Origin: Ambrosia x helenae
Lineage: Eukaryota > Streptophyta > Magnoliopsida > Asterales > Asteraceae
Assembly: GCA_030844895.1 (NCBI GenBank)
Contig: CM061233.1
Location: 65,959,656 to 66,023,655 of the forward strand
Length of the DNA: 64,000 nt
Reading direction: 5' to 3'
The translations under genes were made by a program, and so were the position numbers. Positions 20,775-31,440 of this stretch are shown in pieces. The notes beneath the pieces are model-generated. The model was not told the origin of the DNA. It made no database searches and saw only the letters and a list, made by a program, of their open reading frames with translations. Numbering within the stretch: the stretch's first letter is position 1; each line of letters starts with the position of its first letter.

Positions 20775-22691
20775 CTATTTCTACATCTCGTTGATTATGA
20801 ATTTTCTTAAATATTGGTAATCTATTACATACGTTAATTTTATCATTTACGTCATTTTTAATCTTGGTCTTTCAAAACACATTTGGATGTACACACACTT
20901 CATGAAATGGTTTTATTTTGCATTTTACAAACTTGTATTGTATATTTTAAAGACCAAATGTAAACCTTTTGTTTTCACATGACGTATTCAATATATATTT
21001 TCGGGAGAAATTTACAACTAATAATAAACTTTATAACATTTTTCAAACTCGACTGTTCGTAAACACATGAAAATGTGTCTTTACGAAGATTTTGCAAATG
21101 AACCTGTTTTGAATCTAAAACACACTTCGATTTTTAAAAATTTATCCTCATGCATCACTAACTATTCTTTCAACAATATCACCAAGGTCAAGTAAACTGC
21201 GAAAATTTACCTTTTACACTTATACTCTTTCAGTTACAAAACTTTTGGTTTAAACAATGGACATACTCTCTTATCCGAATGTTGCTAAATGTCTTTTATA
21301 GTATAACACATATATGTAAAATTACTAGATTTTAACTCGCATGCCAGTAGGCAATACACATTATCTCCTTATTTTATTCTTACACCATTTTTATTCATAG
21401 TTATTTCTAACACGTTATTTGTGATTATTTCCACATTGTCTATCTGTATTAATTCAACTCGTTTACTTTCATTTTGTACAATTGTGCGATTTACTCGATT
21501 CATGTTATACTATTCTTTCAGTCGAAATTTTATGCTATACTTATATACTTACTTAAACGTATATTTGTTATGCACATTTTCTTTCCTGTTTTGAGCAAAA
21601 CCCTGTTATACTTTACATTATTTTGTTCATCATCATAAGCCAACGAACATACTAGTTGATAACTCGTATGAGTTCTAAGCCAGTGCCCACGTACGACTCG
21701 GATTAGAGTATTTCTTTAATCCGAGGGGAACGGTGTAAATCTCAGAGTCTATCACTATGAGTGTTTAAAGCCAACGATGTAAACAGAAACTACCGGTTAA
21801 GGGTGAACCCGAAAGGGAAGAGCCTCTAACCATGTCTTATACTTACATGTTATTCACATTACGGTTAAAGGGAAAACCCGGAAGGGAAGAACCTCTAACC
21901 ATGTCTGGTTTGAACATCATTTCATTATAGTGGCTATTGCATATCCTGATTGCACGCATTTGTTTCTAGTATTACTTAGGATAGGGTTATGGAAAAGCAT
22001 AACACCTTAGTGTAAGGTAAATCGATGATTACGGTCCGGAACGCAATCATGGGCTTACAGGTACATGAGGGTGGTGTGTAGTTCTAATCAGGCTATTGGT
22101 AGACAATCAGTACGAATCCAAAGTATCGGGAGTGTGGTGGGTCAGCTGCGGTACACCCTATATATAAGCATAAACGATACTGCGGGAGCGGACTAGGAGT
22201 CTAACCAAGAACCTACCCGTTAGTTTACATTTACCTTTTCATTAGGTCGTTGACTGTAGATAGCCTTTTCGATAGGAACGTTCTTACGTGAGCTTCATTC
22301 GTCTTCCTAGAGTCTTTCTCTTGACCCCCCCACACAGAAATCATAAACTTTGTATACTCGTGCACTCTCTATTAGTCGAAATCCTGTTGCATGTCCTTAA
22401 TAACGTTTAGTCAGGAACTTTTCTAAAGTAGGGGAGACTGCTTCATTAGTACCCCTGCCCCTCACCCGTTACACATTCCCAAAACTTTCCTCATTTAAAT
22501 TCTCAACTTTCCAATTTTAAGTTAACTGTCAAATATTTGAACGCTTTTACTTTGGGTATTAGACAACTATTTAAAATTTTGTCAAATCATAAATGATGGA
22601 AATTTCTTTTAAAAAAAATTTAGTTGATTTTTACAACGCATTTTGTTCCATAGTAACCTTCACTTGAAAGAAATTTCGAGACGAAATTTTC
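20775..22691. other. LARD interior, non-coding
   Basis: Apart from the structured repeats at 21795-21900, I see no coding sequence and no gag/pol relic in this stretch. A short word containing CTAAAGTAGGGGAGACTG near 22420 duplicates the purine tract region found just before the 3' LTR. Confidence 0.6.
21795..21900 (+). other. Two further structured repeats in the LARD interior
   Basis: Copies at 21795-21831 and 21863-21900 each have an outer stem GGTTA/TAACC and an inner hairpin GGG...CCC with a 4-base loop, followed by an AGGGAAG word. They lie 68 bases apart. Differences fall mostly in loops. Confidence 0.5.
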
Positions 22692-22706
22692 TAAAGTAGG
22701 GGAGAC
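22692..22706 (+). other. LARD polypurine tract
   Basis: AAAGTAGGGGAGAC lies directly before the 3' LTR start, where plus-strand DNA synthesis is primed. An identical word occurs about 265 bases upstream. Confidence 0.8.
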
Positions 22707-25339
22707 TGTGACATTCGTCACCTTCGTCTTTCGTCAAAATGACAATAATAGTCCTCTAAATATTTCCGTTATAGTCTCTGTAAGTTTCGTTGTTTTCAAA
22801 ATTTATTTTGAACGAACTAAAATTTTATCATTTATAATTATTACGGTTCGGATATACGTTTTAATCAAATGAGTAGGTTGAAACATATTTCGGAATAGAT
22901 TCTATAAAATTTTCAAGTTTATAAAGTTTTAGAAAGTTTTGGTTAAATAAAATTAACTTGGTTAAGTTTTATATAGGAAAAAAACTAACTAAATTAAAAA
23001 TAACTAACCTAAGTTAAACATGAGGGACTAGTTGTGTCACATTTCAAAAGTTCAAAATCTGCTCTCCCCTTTCCCCCCTGACCCGCGTTTCCGGCCAGTA
23101 GCTCCGGCGGCCGGAGCCCTTTTCCGGCGACAATAAATACTCATTTTTAATGAGTGTTAGTCCCCTCCACTGATTCCTAGACGTTTCTCCAACCTTAATA
23201 CCAAGTTACTGAGTTATTAGAGTGATTATTACGCGTATTACATCAAGTTTAATTTGTGTTTAATATCATAACCGAACGAACCATTCAATACACACAAAAA
23301 AACGTATTTTTTCTTAACAACACTATAAATAGTTTCCACCATTCCGTTTCTGCACCCTTACACACCAAAACCCACCTAAAAACCGCTCGAAACACGTCCT
23401 GACTACTCGCCAATCGACCTCCTCTTGCGCGGACCTGCGTCCGTCGTGTACGGCTTTTAAACGCATTGTGAGTTCATTTTTCTTGTGCCATTTTGTTATC
23501 CGGCCACCACTTTACGAAAGCCCCTTAATATTGATCTGTAATCGCATATGAATCGGGCTATTGAATTTGGGTATAGGGTTAGGGTTCTTAGGAAGAGATT
23601 GGGGAAGAAGATGAGGTTTGTATTGTTGCTTAAATATAAATTAGTTCCAAATAAATAAACAAAACATGAACTGGCCTAGTGGTGTGTGTGTGTGTTGTGA
23701 AACGAGTAGGGGCAGGTTCGAACCCCATACTCATCATTTTTCCTCCTTCTTTTTCTTTCCCTTTTATTTCCAGATTTTTGATATATTATAATAATATATA
23801 AACACATAAATCTTAAAATATTTATAGAAAATTCATTTTTACTCCAAAAATTATGAAAATTTAGGAGTAGCTTCTTGATACTTCATAGAAAATTGTCATA
23901 TTTTTAGTTTTCTGAAAAATATCTATTTTCATGATTTTATTAATTTAAATGGTTTTAATCATAATTAACTGATTAAAAATTCATTTTAAATGATTTTTAT
24001 CTCAAAATTTTTGATAAATTATTTCTAATCATTATGAACTGAAATAAAAATTATTGGGTCAGAAAACACTTGTTTTTATTAATTTTCCTATTTTTAATCA
24101 TTTAAACATGATTTAATCTCATTAAATCAGTTTTAAATATAAATAAGTTTATAAAAATTATGAGAAAATTATTTTTACTTGTTTACATCAGAAAGCATTT
24201 TTCTTTATAAAAAAATAGCATTTTGGATCATGTCTGATATTATTAGTCTTATTTACGTTTAAATGGACATAATTAAACATTGATTTATTTATCTTATTTA
24301 GACATCTATTTTATAAATACTTTTCCTATAAAATAGAAAATGTTCATATGTTTGAATGTCTTAATTATCTTTTGTGGAATCATTGTGTAACTCAAAATTA
24401 TTTATTTATTTATAATTATTGTATTTATTTACATTATTTTAGTTAAAGTAACTAACTAAATTATTTTGTCTTAATTATTTTTGATATACAACTTTTACGT
24501 TAACACGACTTATCAGAGAAACTCTAATTCTCCAAATCGACTTAGCAAACCCTAATGCCTTAGACCCTAGTTACCTTAGACTTTTTAGACATTTCCTTAT
24601 TAGTATGCTTACACATTATAGGTTGAATTCCTCGGAATTCCCATTACTTAGCTCACGACCGCTTAAGTTGGATTTTGCTCGCTTTCGCAAACTGTGAGTA
24701 TATCTTTCCCCTTTTTACTGTTTTACATTTTGGGGTGACTCATGTACTTACAATCAAGTTTCTATTTCTTTTACTAAATGCAATTCTCATGTGTGTTTGC
24801 GTTATGTTAATTGGTGTGTCTATGACTTGTCAAAATCATTAACCGTTCTGCGGCCTAGCATTTCAATGAATAGTACTATGGTATACCCCCTTGAGACTCT
24901 GTTGAGAGAATCTTGGTCATTGTCTTGTTAATTCATTATTCAGTTGGTTATTCATGTGTTAGTCATTATTCATCAAGGTTTGGTTTTGAACGGATATTAC
25001 TTATTACATAATTGCAAATGGTACCGCACATGAATTGCTAAACACTTTTCTACTATATTTATTTAAACAGGGTATGCTCACCAATACTTTGTGTATTGAC
25101 CAAATGATTTTGTACATGTTTCAGGTTGTTTTGAGATGCATCCTTTAAGCTTTTGGATTTATATTTAGATTTTGATTTATTGTATTTCAATTTAGTAGAC
25201 CGTTAGTATCATTGTAATTCATTTCAATGTAATAAATTATTAAATCAATGTATTCAATTTTACACTTTAGTCCATGAGCTGTTGAACAATCGTCACTACG
25301 TGACACCTCGATGATTCCGCCATCGGTTGGGGTGTTACA
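22707..25339 (+). repeat. LARD 3' LTR
   Basis: This is a 2633-bp direct copy of 17684-20316 with two substitutions seen by eye. It also contains the pol III-like boxes (23672-23682 and 23715-23725). Confidence 0.95.
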
Positions 25340-25731
25340 CAATCGCCTATAGCATTCTGGGTTGGGTTTTTGGCGCGTTAAACACTATTTTAACATATAT
25401 AAACACGTATTCACATACCGACAAGTCACATAATGATTACAAACACATAATGCACGATAACTAACACGTTTACGTCCGTTCACCAATTCCCGGGACTCGA
25501 GACTTGCGTGTGTGCGTTAAACCCGGTGATTCCACGAATCACCAATCCTTGTACACATGGTTATGGACCGACTCCCGATGATCCCGCGGATCATTGTAGC
25601 AACTCCTGATGATTCCCTAGAATCATCGTAACGACTCGACTGACCCAGTTAAGTACGTAATATGTATGACTCGCTAAGGTAGACTTACTAGTTTAGTCGA
25701 TGTTACTAACCTGAGTTTGTCAGGTATCACA

Positions 25732-25744
25732 TCATCCCCCTGTT
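25732..25744 (-). other. Outer gypsy polypurine tract
   Basis: On the minus strand AACAGGGGGATGA abuts the 3' LTR start TGTGATACC. A second copy of the same tract with its flanks lies about 90 bases upstream at 25824-25838, so the end of the interior was duplicated. Confidence 0.75.
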
Positions 25745-28700
25745 GAAAGAATTTTCATCCCGAAAATTGCCCAAGGCCAAAAAGAAGAGACGAAAGAGAA
25801 GAAAAATTTTTCGGTTGCCACATCATCCCCCTGTTGAAGGGAATCTTGACCCGAGATTAATTCAGCTTCAGCAGAGACATGTCTTGATTCGAACGCGCGC
25901 TTAGGAAATAAATGAGGATACTTAGCTTTCATCTGATCCTCCCGTTCCTACGTGAACTCCGGTCCACGGTTTGAGTTCCAACGAACTTTAACAATGCGGA
26001 TTTTACTCCGACGAAGGCTACGGATCTTATAATCGAGAATCTCAACCGGTTCTTCCACGATACACAGACGATCATCCACCTTGATCTCTTCGAGAGGAAC
26101 AACCAAAGATTCGTCCGCCAGACACTTCTTGAGGTTAGAGACATGGAAGACATTATGAACATTACTGAGTTCAGCTGGCAGATCAAGCTTGTATGCTACC
26201 GGTCCAATCCGTTCCAGAACTGCGAACGGTCCCACATACCGAGGATTCAATTTGCCACGCTTCCCAAAACGTATAAAGCCCTTCCACGGAGATACCTTCA
26301 ATAAAACCCTGTCGCCAACCTCAAACTCTAAAGGCTTACGACGACGATCGGCATAGCTCTTTTGACGATCCCGAGCTGCTGCCATGCGGTTACGAATTTG
26401 TATGATCTTCTCGGAAGTCTCGTACACAAGTTCCGGGCCGGTGAGTTGGCTCTCACCCACCTCAGCCCAACAAAGAGGAGACCGGCATTTCCACCCGTAA
26501 AGAGCCTCGAACGGAGCCGCCTTGATACTAGAATGGTAGCTATTGTTGTAGGAGAATTCCACCGGTCGTAGATGACTCTCCCACCCCTTGCCAAAGTCGA
26601 TCACACATGCCCGAAGCATGTCTTCTAGTGTTTGAATCGTCCGCTCACTTTAACCGGCAGTTTGCGGATGATAAGCTGTGCTCATATCTAACTGAGTACC
26701 CAAAGCCTTATGCAAGGATTTCCAGAAATTAGAGGCGAACGGAGGATCACGATCGGAAATAATAGAGGCAGGCACTCCGTGCCGAGAAACCACTTCTTTA
26801 GGATACAAACGAGCCAAACGCTTAAGGCCATCAGTTTCCTTGATAGCGAGGAAGTGCGCAGACTTTGTCAACCTATCGACAATCACCCAGATCATGTCAC
26901 AACCACTGGGCGACCTCGGGAGTTTGGTCACAAAGTACATTGTAATCCGTTCCCACTTCCACTCGGGAATTTCAAGTTGTTGCAGAAGGCTGGACGGCTT
27001 TTGATATTCAACCTTGACCTTGGCACAGGTCAAGCACGTGCTTACATATGAAGCTACATCCACCTTCATATTCGGCCACCAATAAAGTATCTTTAAGTCT
27101 TGATACATCTTATCGGAGCCAGGGTGAATAGAGTACCGGGACTTGTGAGCTTCGTCAAGATCGAGCTCCCGCAAGCCCCTGAATAAAGGGACCCAAACAC
27201 GTTCAGCGAAATAGCGTAGGCCATCGGACCTGAGTTCAAGGTGGCTATCAGCACCATGCATGGTTTCAGCTTTAAGGTTTTCCTCCTTCAAAGCTTCTTG
27301 CTGCGCCGAACGGATTTGGTCAGGTAAACCAGAATGGATAGTGAGCTGAAGGGCTCGAACACAACGAGGTTTAGCGGATTCCTTCCTGCTCAAGGCGTCC
27401 GCGACAACATTTGCCTTGCCAGAATGGTATTTTATAGCACACTCGTAATCATTAAGAAGCTCGACCCAGCGACGCTGTCATATGTTCAACACCTTCTGAT
27501 CAAAGATATGCTGGAGGCTCTTGTGATCGGTATAAATGGTGCACTTGGTACCGTACAAGTAATGCCTCCAGATCTTTAAAGCAAAGACTACTGCACCCAA
27601 TTCTAGATCATGGGTGGGGTAGTTTTTCTCATGGACCTTAAGTTGACGAGATATATAGCCGATGACCTTCTCTCGCTGCATTAACACACAACCGAGACCC
27701 CAGATAGAAGCGTCACAACACACCACAAAATCGTCCGTGCCTTCAGGCAAGGACAAAATAGGAGCAGAACAGAGTTTGGCCTTTAGCATCTGAAAGGCTG
27801 ACTCTTACGAATCACCCCAGTCGAATTTCTTGTCCTTCTGGGTAAGCGAGGTGAGGGGTTGAGCGATCTTCGAAAATCCCTCGATGAAACGAAGATAATA
27901 ACCTACAAGACCCAGGAATTGCCGCACCTCAGATGGCGTCTTCGGTGCTTCCCAGTCTTTGACGGCTTCTATCTTAGCTGGATCAACATGAATTCCTTTT
28001 TCATTAACCACATGACCAAGGAATTGGACTTCACGCAACCAGAAGCTACACTTAGAAAACTTGGCGTACAACTGCTCCCACCTCAAGAGCTCCAAGACAA
28101 GACGCAAGTGTTCCCGGTGGTCCACTTCGTTCTTGGAATAGACTAGAATATCATCAATGAATACAATCACGAATTTATCAAGATATGGCTTACAAACACG
28201 GTTCATCAAATCCATGAATATGGCGGGCGCATTGGTGAGACCAAAAGGCATGACTAAGAATTCAAAATGGCCATAACGAGTTCGAAAAGCAGTCTTCGGA
28301 ATATCGGCTTCCTGGACTCTCAACTGATGGTACCCCGATCTCAAGTTAATCTTCGAATAGAAACTAGAACCCTGAAGTTGATCAAATAAATCATCGATGC
28401 TAGGAAGAGGATAATGATTCTTGATGGTAACCTTGTTCAATTCACGGTAATCGATACACATACGCAGGCTTCCGTCTTTCTTCTTGACAAAAAGAATAGG
28501 GGCTCCCCACGGGGATGACCTAGGTCGGATGAAACCCTTCTCCAACAGCTCCTGCAACTGGTTAGACAACTCCTGCATCTCGGGAGGTGCAAGACGATAT
28601 GGGGCTCGGGCAATAGGGGCCACACCTGGAGCAAGTTCAATACCAAATTCGACTTGACGATAAGGTGGAAGGCCAGGTAAATCTTCAGGAAATACGTCGG

Positions 28701-29401
28701 GAAAATCACAAACGACAGGAATATCTTCAATCTTCCTCTCTACCTCAGGCGAAACCGAAACAAGTGCCAGAATGGCAGAATACCCCTTTTGAAGATACTT
28801 ATAGGCTTTCATACACGAAATGATACTCAAAGGGACACCGCTCTTCTCACCATGCACCAACAAAATTTCTCCATCGGGGAGAGGAAGTCGAATGACTTTA
28901 TCGAAACAAACGATCTCAGCATGATACAAAGATAACCAATCCATACCCACAACAACATCGAAACTACCTAAGGACACCGGCATAAGGTCAATAGGAAAAG
29001 AATAACCCGACAATTCAAGGCGACACTCCTTAAGGACGTGCGTCGCTTCAACCTTCTTACCATCGGCTAATTCTATCAAGTACTTAGCCTCTAAAGGTGT
29101 AGGTACCCTATCAAGCAATTGACTAAACCCAAGAGATATAAAAACTCTTGTCGGCGCCAGAATCAAATAAAACCGTAGCATAGCGATTATCGAGAAGAAA
29201 CGTACCAGTAACAGTGTCAGGGTCCTGTCGGGCCCCACTCGAACCAATCACAAAGGCGCGAGCATTCCTGCCCCCGCCCCCGCCCCCGTTGTTTCCATTC
29301 CCTGAACCATTCTTCCCAGTCTCGCCCCGCTTCAACTTGGGGCAGTCGCGTTTGTAGTGTCCAAGCTCACCACAGTTATAACACCCTTGTTTTCCCTGGT
29401 T
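25732..29401 (-). pseudogene. Outer gypsy pol (PR-RT-RH-INT-chromodomain), broken
   Basis: Minus-strand domains in order: a second zinc knuckle (CYNCGELGHYKRDC, about 29345-29390); protease with FDSGAD (about 29150); a frameshift near 29125-29245; RT (about 28570-28000, with FVKKKDGSLRMCIDYRELNK and FIDDILVYSK); RNase H (27789-27478); integrase with an HHCC zinc region and DDE core (27393 to about 26400); and a chromodomain-like end (about 26100-25930, KVRWNSNRGPEF). One reading frame is cut by stops at 29402, 27805, 27478, 26650 and 25948. The first integrase Asp position reads Tyr (in ITMYFVTKLPRS), so the catalytic triad is lost. It would have replicated and integrated the element, but is dead now. 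Confidence 0.92.
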
Positions 29402-30545
29402 TCACTGGGGAGCAGTAACCTGAGGCGTTGGGGCAGGCGTAGTAGGTGGGTTCTGGTTACCCTGAAGGTTGGTCCTACATTCCTTAGCTTTGTGCCCCAA
29501 CCTATTGTTCCGATGACAACGGCTCTTTTCGCAAGGACCAGTATGATGAAACCAACACCGTTCGTACTTAGGCAACTTCCCAAAATAACCCCCCGACTTC
29601 TGCTCAGACGACGACCCACCAACGTCGGACCTCACCACCTGCTGAGGCTGAGCTGAGCTCGAGCCTTTACCCACGCCTTCCCACTTTCGCTTGTTGCTCT
29701 CGGGAGCCTTCACAGTAGCGCCTCGGGGAGGCAAGACTCCTTCAGCTACTTTCATATTGGTTAGCCTGTGAGCCGACCGAACAACTTTAGAATAAACTGT
29801 GAGATTGCCAGCAGCTACCAATCCTGCAACCTCCGGCACTAACCCAGAAATATAGTGCTCAATCCTCCTGTACTCCGGTGTTTGCAAATCCGGGCACAGC
29901 ACCGCCAGCTCATTGTGTCTAGCTGTGTAAGCTTCAATCTCAGACCCCACCATCTTGTGATTCCAGACCTCATGCTCGAGCTTCTGGATCTCATCCCTCG
30001 GGCAGTACTTATTTTTTAGAAGCTGTACGAATTCTGCCCAGGGCATAGCATGAGCTTCACCAATACCCATGGTCTGGGTGGTGGAGTTCCACCAAGTCAG
30101 AGCTTGACCCTCAAGGGTCGCAGAAGCATACTTCACCCGGTCGCCTACCGGGCAACTGCACATAGAGAACACGGATTCAACTTTTTCCAGCCATCGGAGC
30201 AGTCCCACTGCCCCTTCAGTTCCACTAAAGTTGTGGGGTTTGCAATCCATGAACTTCTTGTAAGAGCACTGGGGTGGAAGGGGATTGACAGCTCCACCTG
30301 GGACAGACACACAGGTAAATAACGAGAAAAGGTACAGTACCCTGAAACAAGGTAGAATTGGTGGAAATCGACTTACCACCCATAGCATTATGAGCAGCTT
30401 GGAATGCAGCCAACGCTACGTTCACGTGCTGCTGTAGCAGATTGTCCAACTCCGCTTGGGTCATATTAACGTTTCCACGGCCACCCCTGCGACCCCCACG
30501 AGCTCCTGAAATCTTCTGTCACAACATGAAACAAAAGACTTAGGC
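29402..30545 (-). pseudogene. Outer gypsy gag, interrupted by the copia element
   Basis: The minus-strand gag has an Arg/Gly-rich start (about 30515-30465), MTQAELDNLLQQ, then a typical retrotransposon gag core (FSGTEGAVGLLRWLEKVESVF, ALTWWNS, YCPRDEIQKLEHEVWNHKM). Its first zinc knuckle is degenerate because the second Cys is replaced (CHRNNRLGHKAKEC). A 79-bp gap with GTAAGT and CCCAG ends (30298-30376) separates two frames and may be an intron. A TGA stop at 29402 ends the frame ahead of the second zinc knuckle. The copia element sits directly upstream, so the very start of the gene is now at about 52917 on the far side of the insertion. Confidence 0.85.
30298..30376 (-). other. Possible mini-intron in outer gypsy gag
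   Basis: Between two gag frames lies a 79-bp stretch that on the minus strand begins GTAAGT and ends CCCAG. Removing it joins the frames without a shift. The alternative is a chance frameshift. Confidence 0.45.
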
Positions 30546-30550
30546 TTGCC

Positions 30551-31272
30551 TGTTGGGTCTGCTGACCTGAAGAAGAAGAAGAAGAACAGATGATTGAAAA
30601 GCCAAAATATACTAACATTTGATCCACAGAAATAAACAGTCTTTACAACATACTCTTCCCAAAAGACTGTTGACCCTAACAACTGTTCCACCCAAACAAC
30701 TGCTATGACAACTGCTGCTACAAAGGACTGCTGGATAACAACTGATAGAGAACAACTGCTGACCAAAGGTCTGATGAAGAACAACTGCTGATCAAGTACT
30801 GAACACTAAAGGTCTGTTGGAGCCAACCACACTTAGGCTTCAACAGATGATACAAGACCATCAGAGTTTTCCTCAACAGTAGTTTACCTTACAGTGTTTT
30901 GTAATATAACAGTAGTTTGTATAGGGCAGATGTTTTATGTTGTTATTCTGTTAGAGGTCACTATCTTAGGTGACGGCAGCCTAGGTCACTAGTGGTTTAG
31001 ATTTGTCTATAAATAGAACAGTGCTTGTACTGTTCTATTGGTCACTCACAACATTCTCTCAGACAAACAATCACAGAGTGATCAGGCTGAGGGGGAGTAC
31101 TTGTATTTGATTGTAATCTTTCAATATAATGAAAGCTTTCGATTAAGAAAACATTTATTCCTTTTGTTTTGATTATAGTTTATCATTCCGCTGCACTTTC
31201 CATATATATTCACTTCATTCATTTCTCATTCTACTCTAAACAAATCAAAACAATCAAACTTAGATCCTAACA
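30551..31272 (+). repeat. Copia 5' LTR (722 bp)
   Basis: The LTR runs from TGTTGGGTCTGC to CAGATCC/TAGATCC TAACA-type end at 31272. TATAAATAG lies near 31011, a likely TATA box for the element. It has a longer GAA run than the 3' LTR. Confidence 0.95.
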
Positions 31273-31274
31273 AT

Positions 31275-31290
31275 TGGTATCAGAGCTTGG
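31275..31290 (+). other. Copia primer-binding site
   Basis: TGGTATCAGAGCTTGG lies two bases after the LTR and is complementary to the initiator methionine tRNA end. Confidence 0.9.
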
Positions 31291-31440
31291 TCAATTAAAT
31301 TCAATCTAATCAATCAATTTAATATAAACAGATCAGCGAACAATTATTGATATCGTTTGTTTGTCGGATTAAAAACAGAGTAATAGTTTATTTTCAATTC
31401 AACCGGTTATAAACAGACTTTGTTTTTGAAAAATCAGAGA

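Larger units (their letters stand above)
17684..25339 (+). mobile_element. Non-coding LTR retrotransposon (LARD), 7.66 kb
   Basis: Two direct LTRs of 2633 bp each (17684-20316 and 22707-25339) enclose a 2.39-kb interior, with the target duplication CAATC at 17679-17683 and 25340-25344. A PBS follows the left LTR and a purine tract precedes the right LTR, so it reads on the plus strand. The interior has no long ORF, so movement would need proteins from another element. Its LTR end and PBS spacing resemble the outer gypsy family, which makes a gypsy partner likely (inference). By eye I find only two differences between the LTRs, so it is the youngest insertion in the nest. Confidence 0.93.
15439..25731 (-). 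repeat. Outer gypsy 3' LTR, split by the LARD
   Basis: Read on the minus strand, the LTR starts TGTGATACC at 25731 and ends GGGTGTGACA at 15439. It is about 2.63 kb once the LARD (17684-25339) and one target copy are removed. It contains two near-perfect palindromes built on GGCGATTAGG. It should carry promoter and polyadenylation signals of the element. Confidence 0.92.

Noticed and set aside
20317..22706. A hidden gag or pol relic in the LARD interior
   Set aside because: No motif of gag, protease, RT or integrase could be read in any frame; the interior looks non-coding.
15439..25731. A single 10-kb LTR
   Set aside because: The excess is the LARD with its own CAATC duplication; the true LTR is about 2.6 kb.
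31420..31440. Earlier start for copia gag
   Set aside because: It would use a TTG; the ATG at 31441 gives the normal copia gag start.
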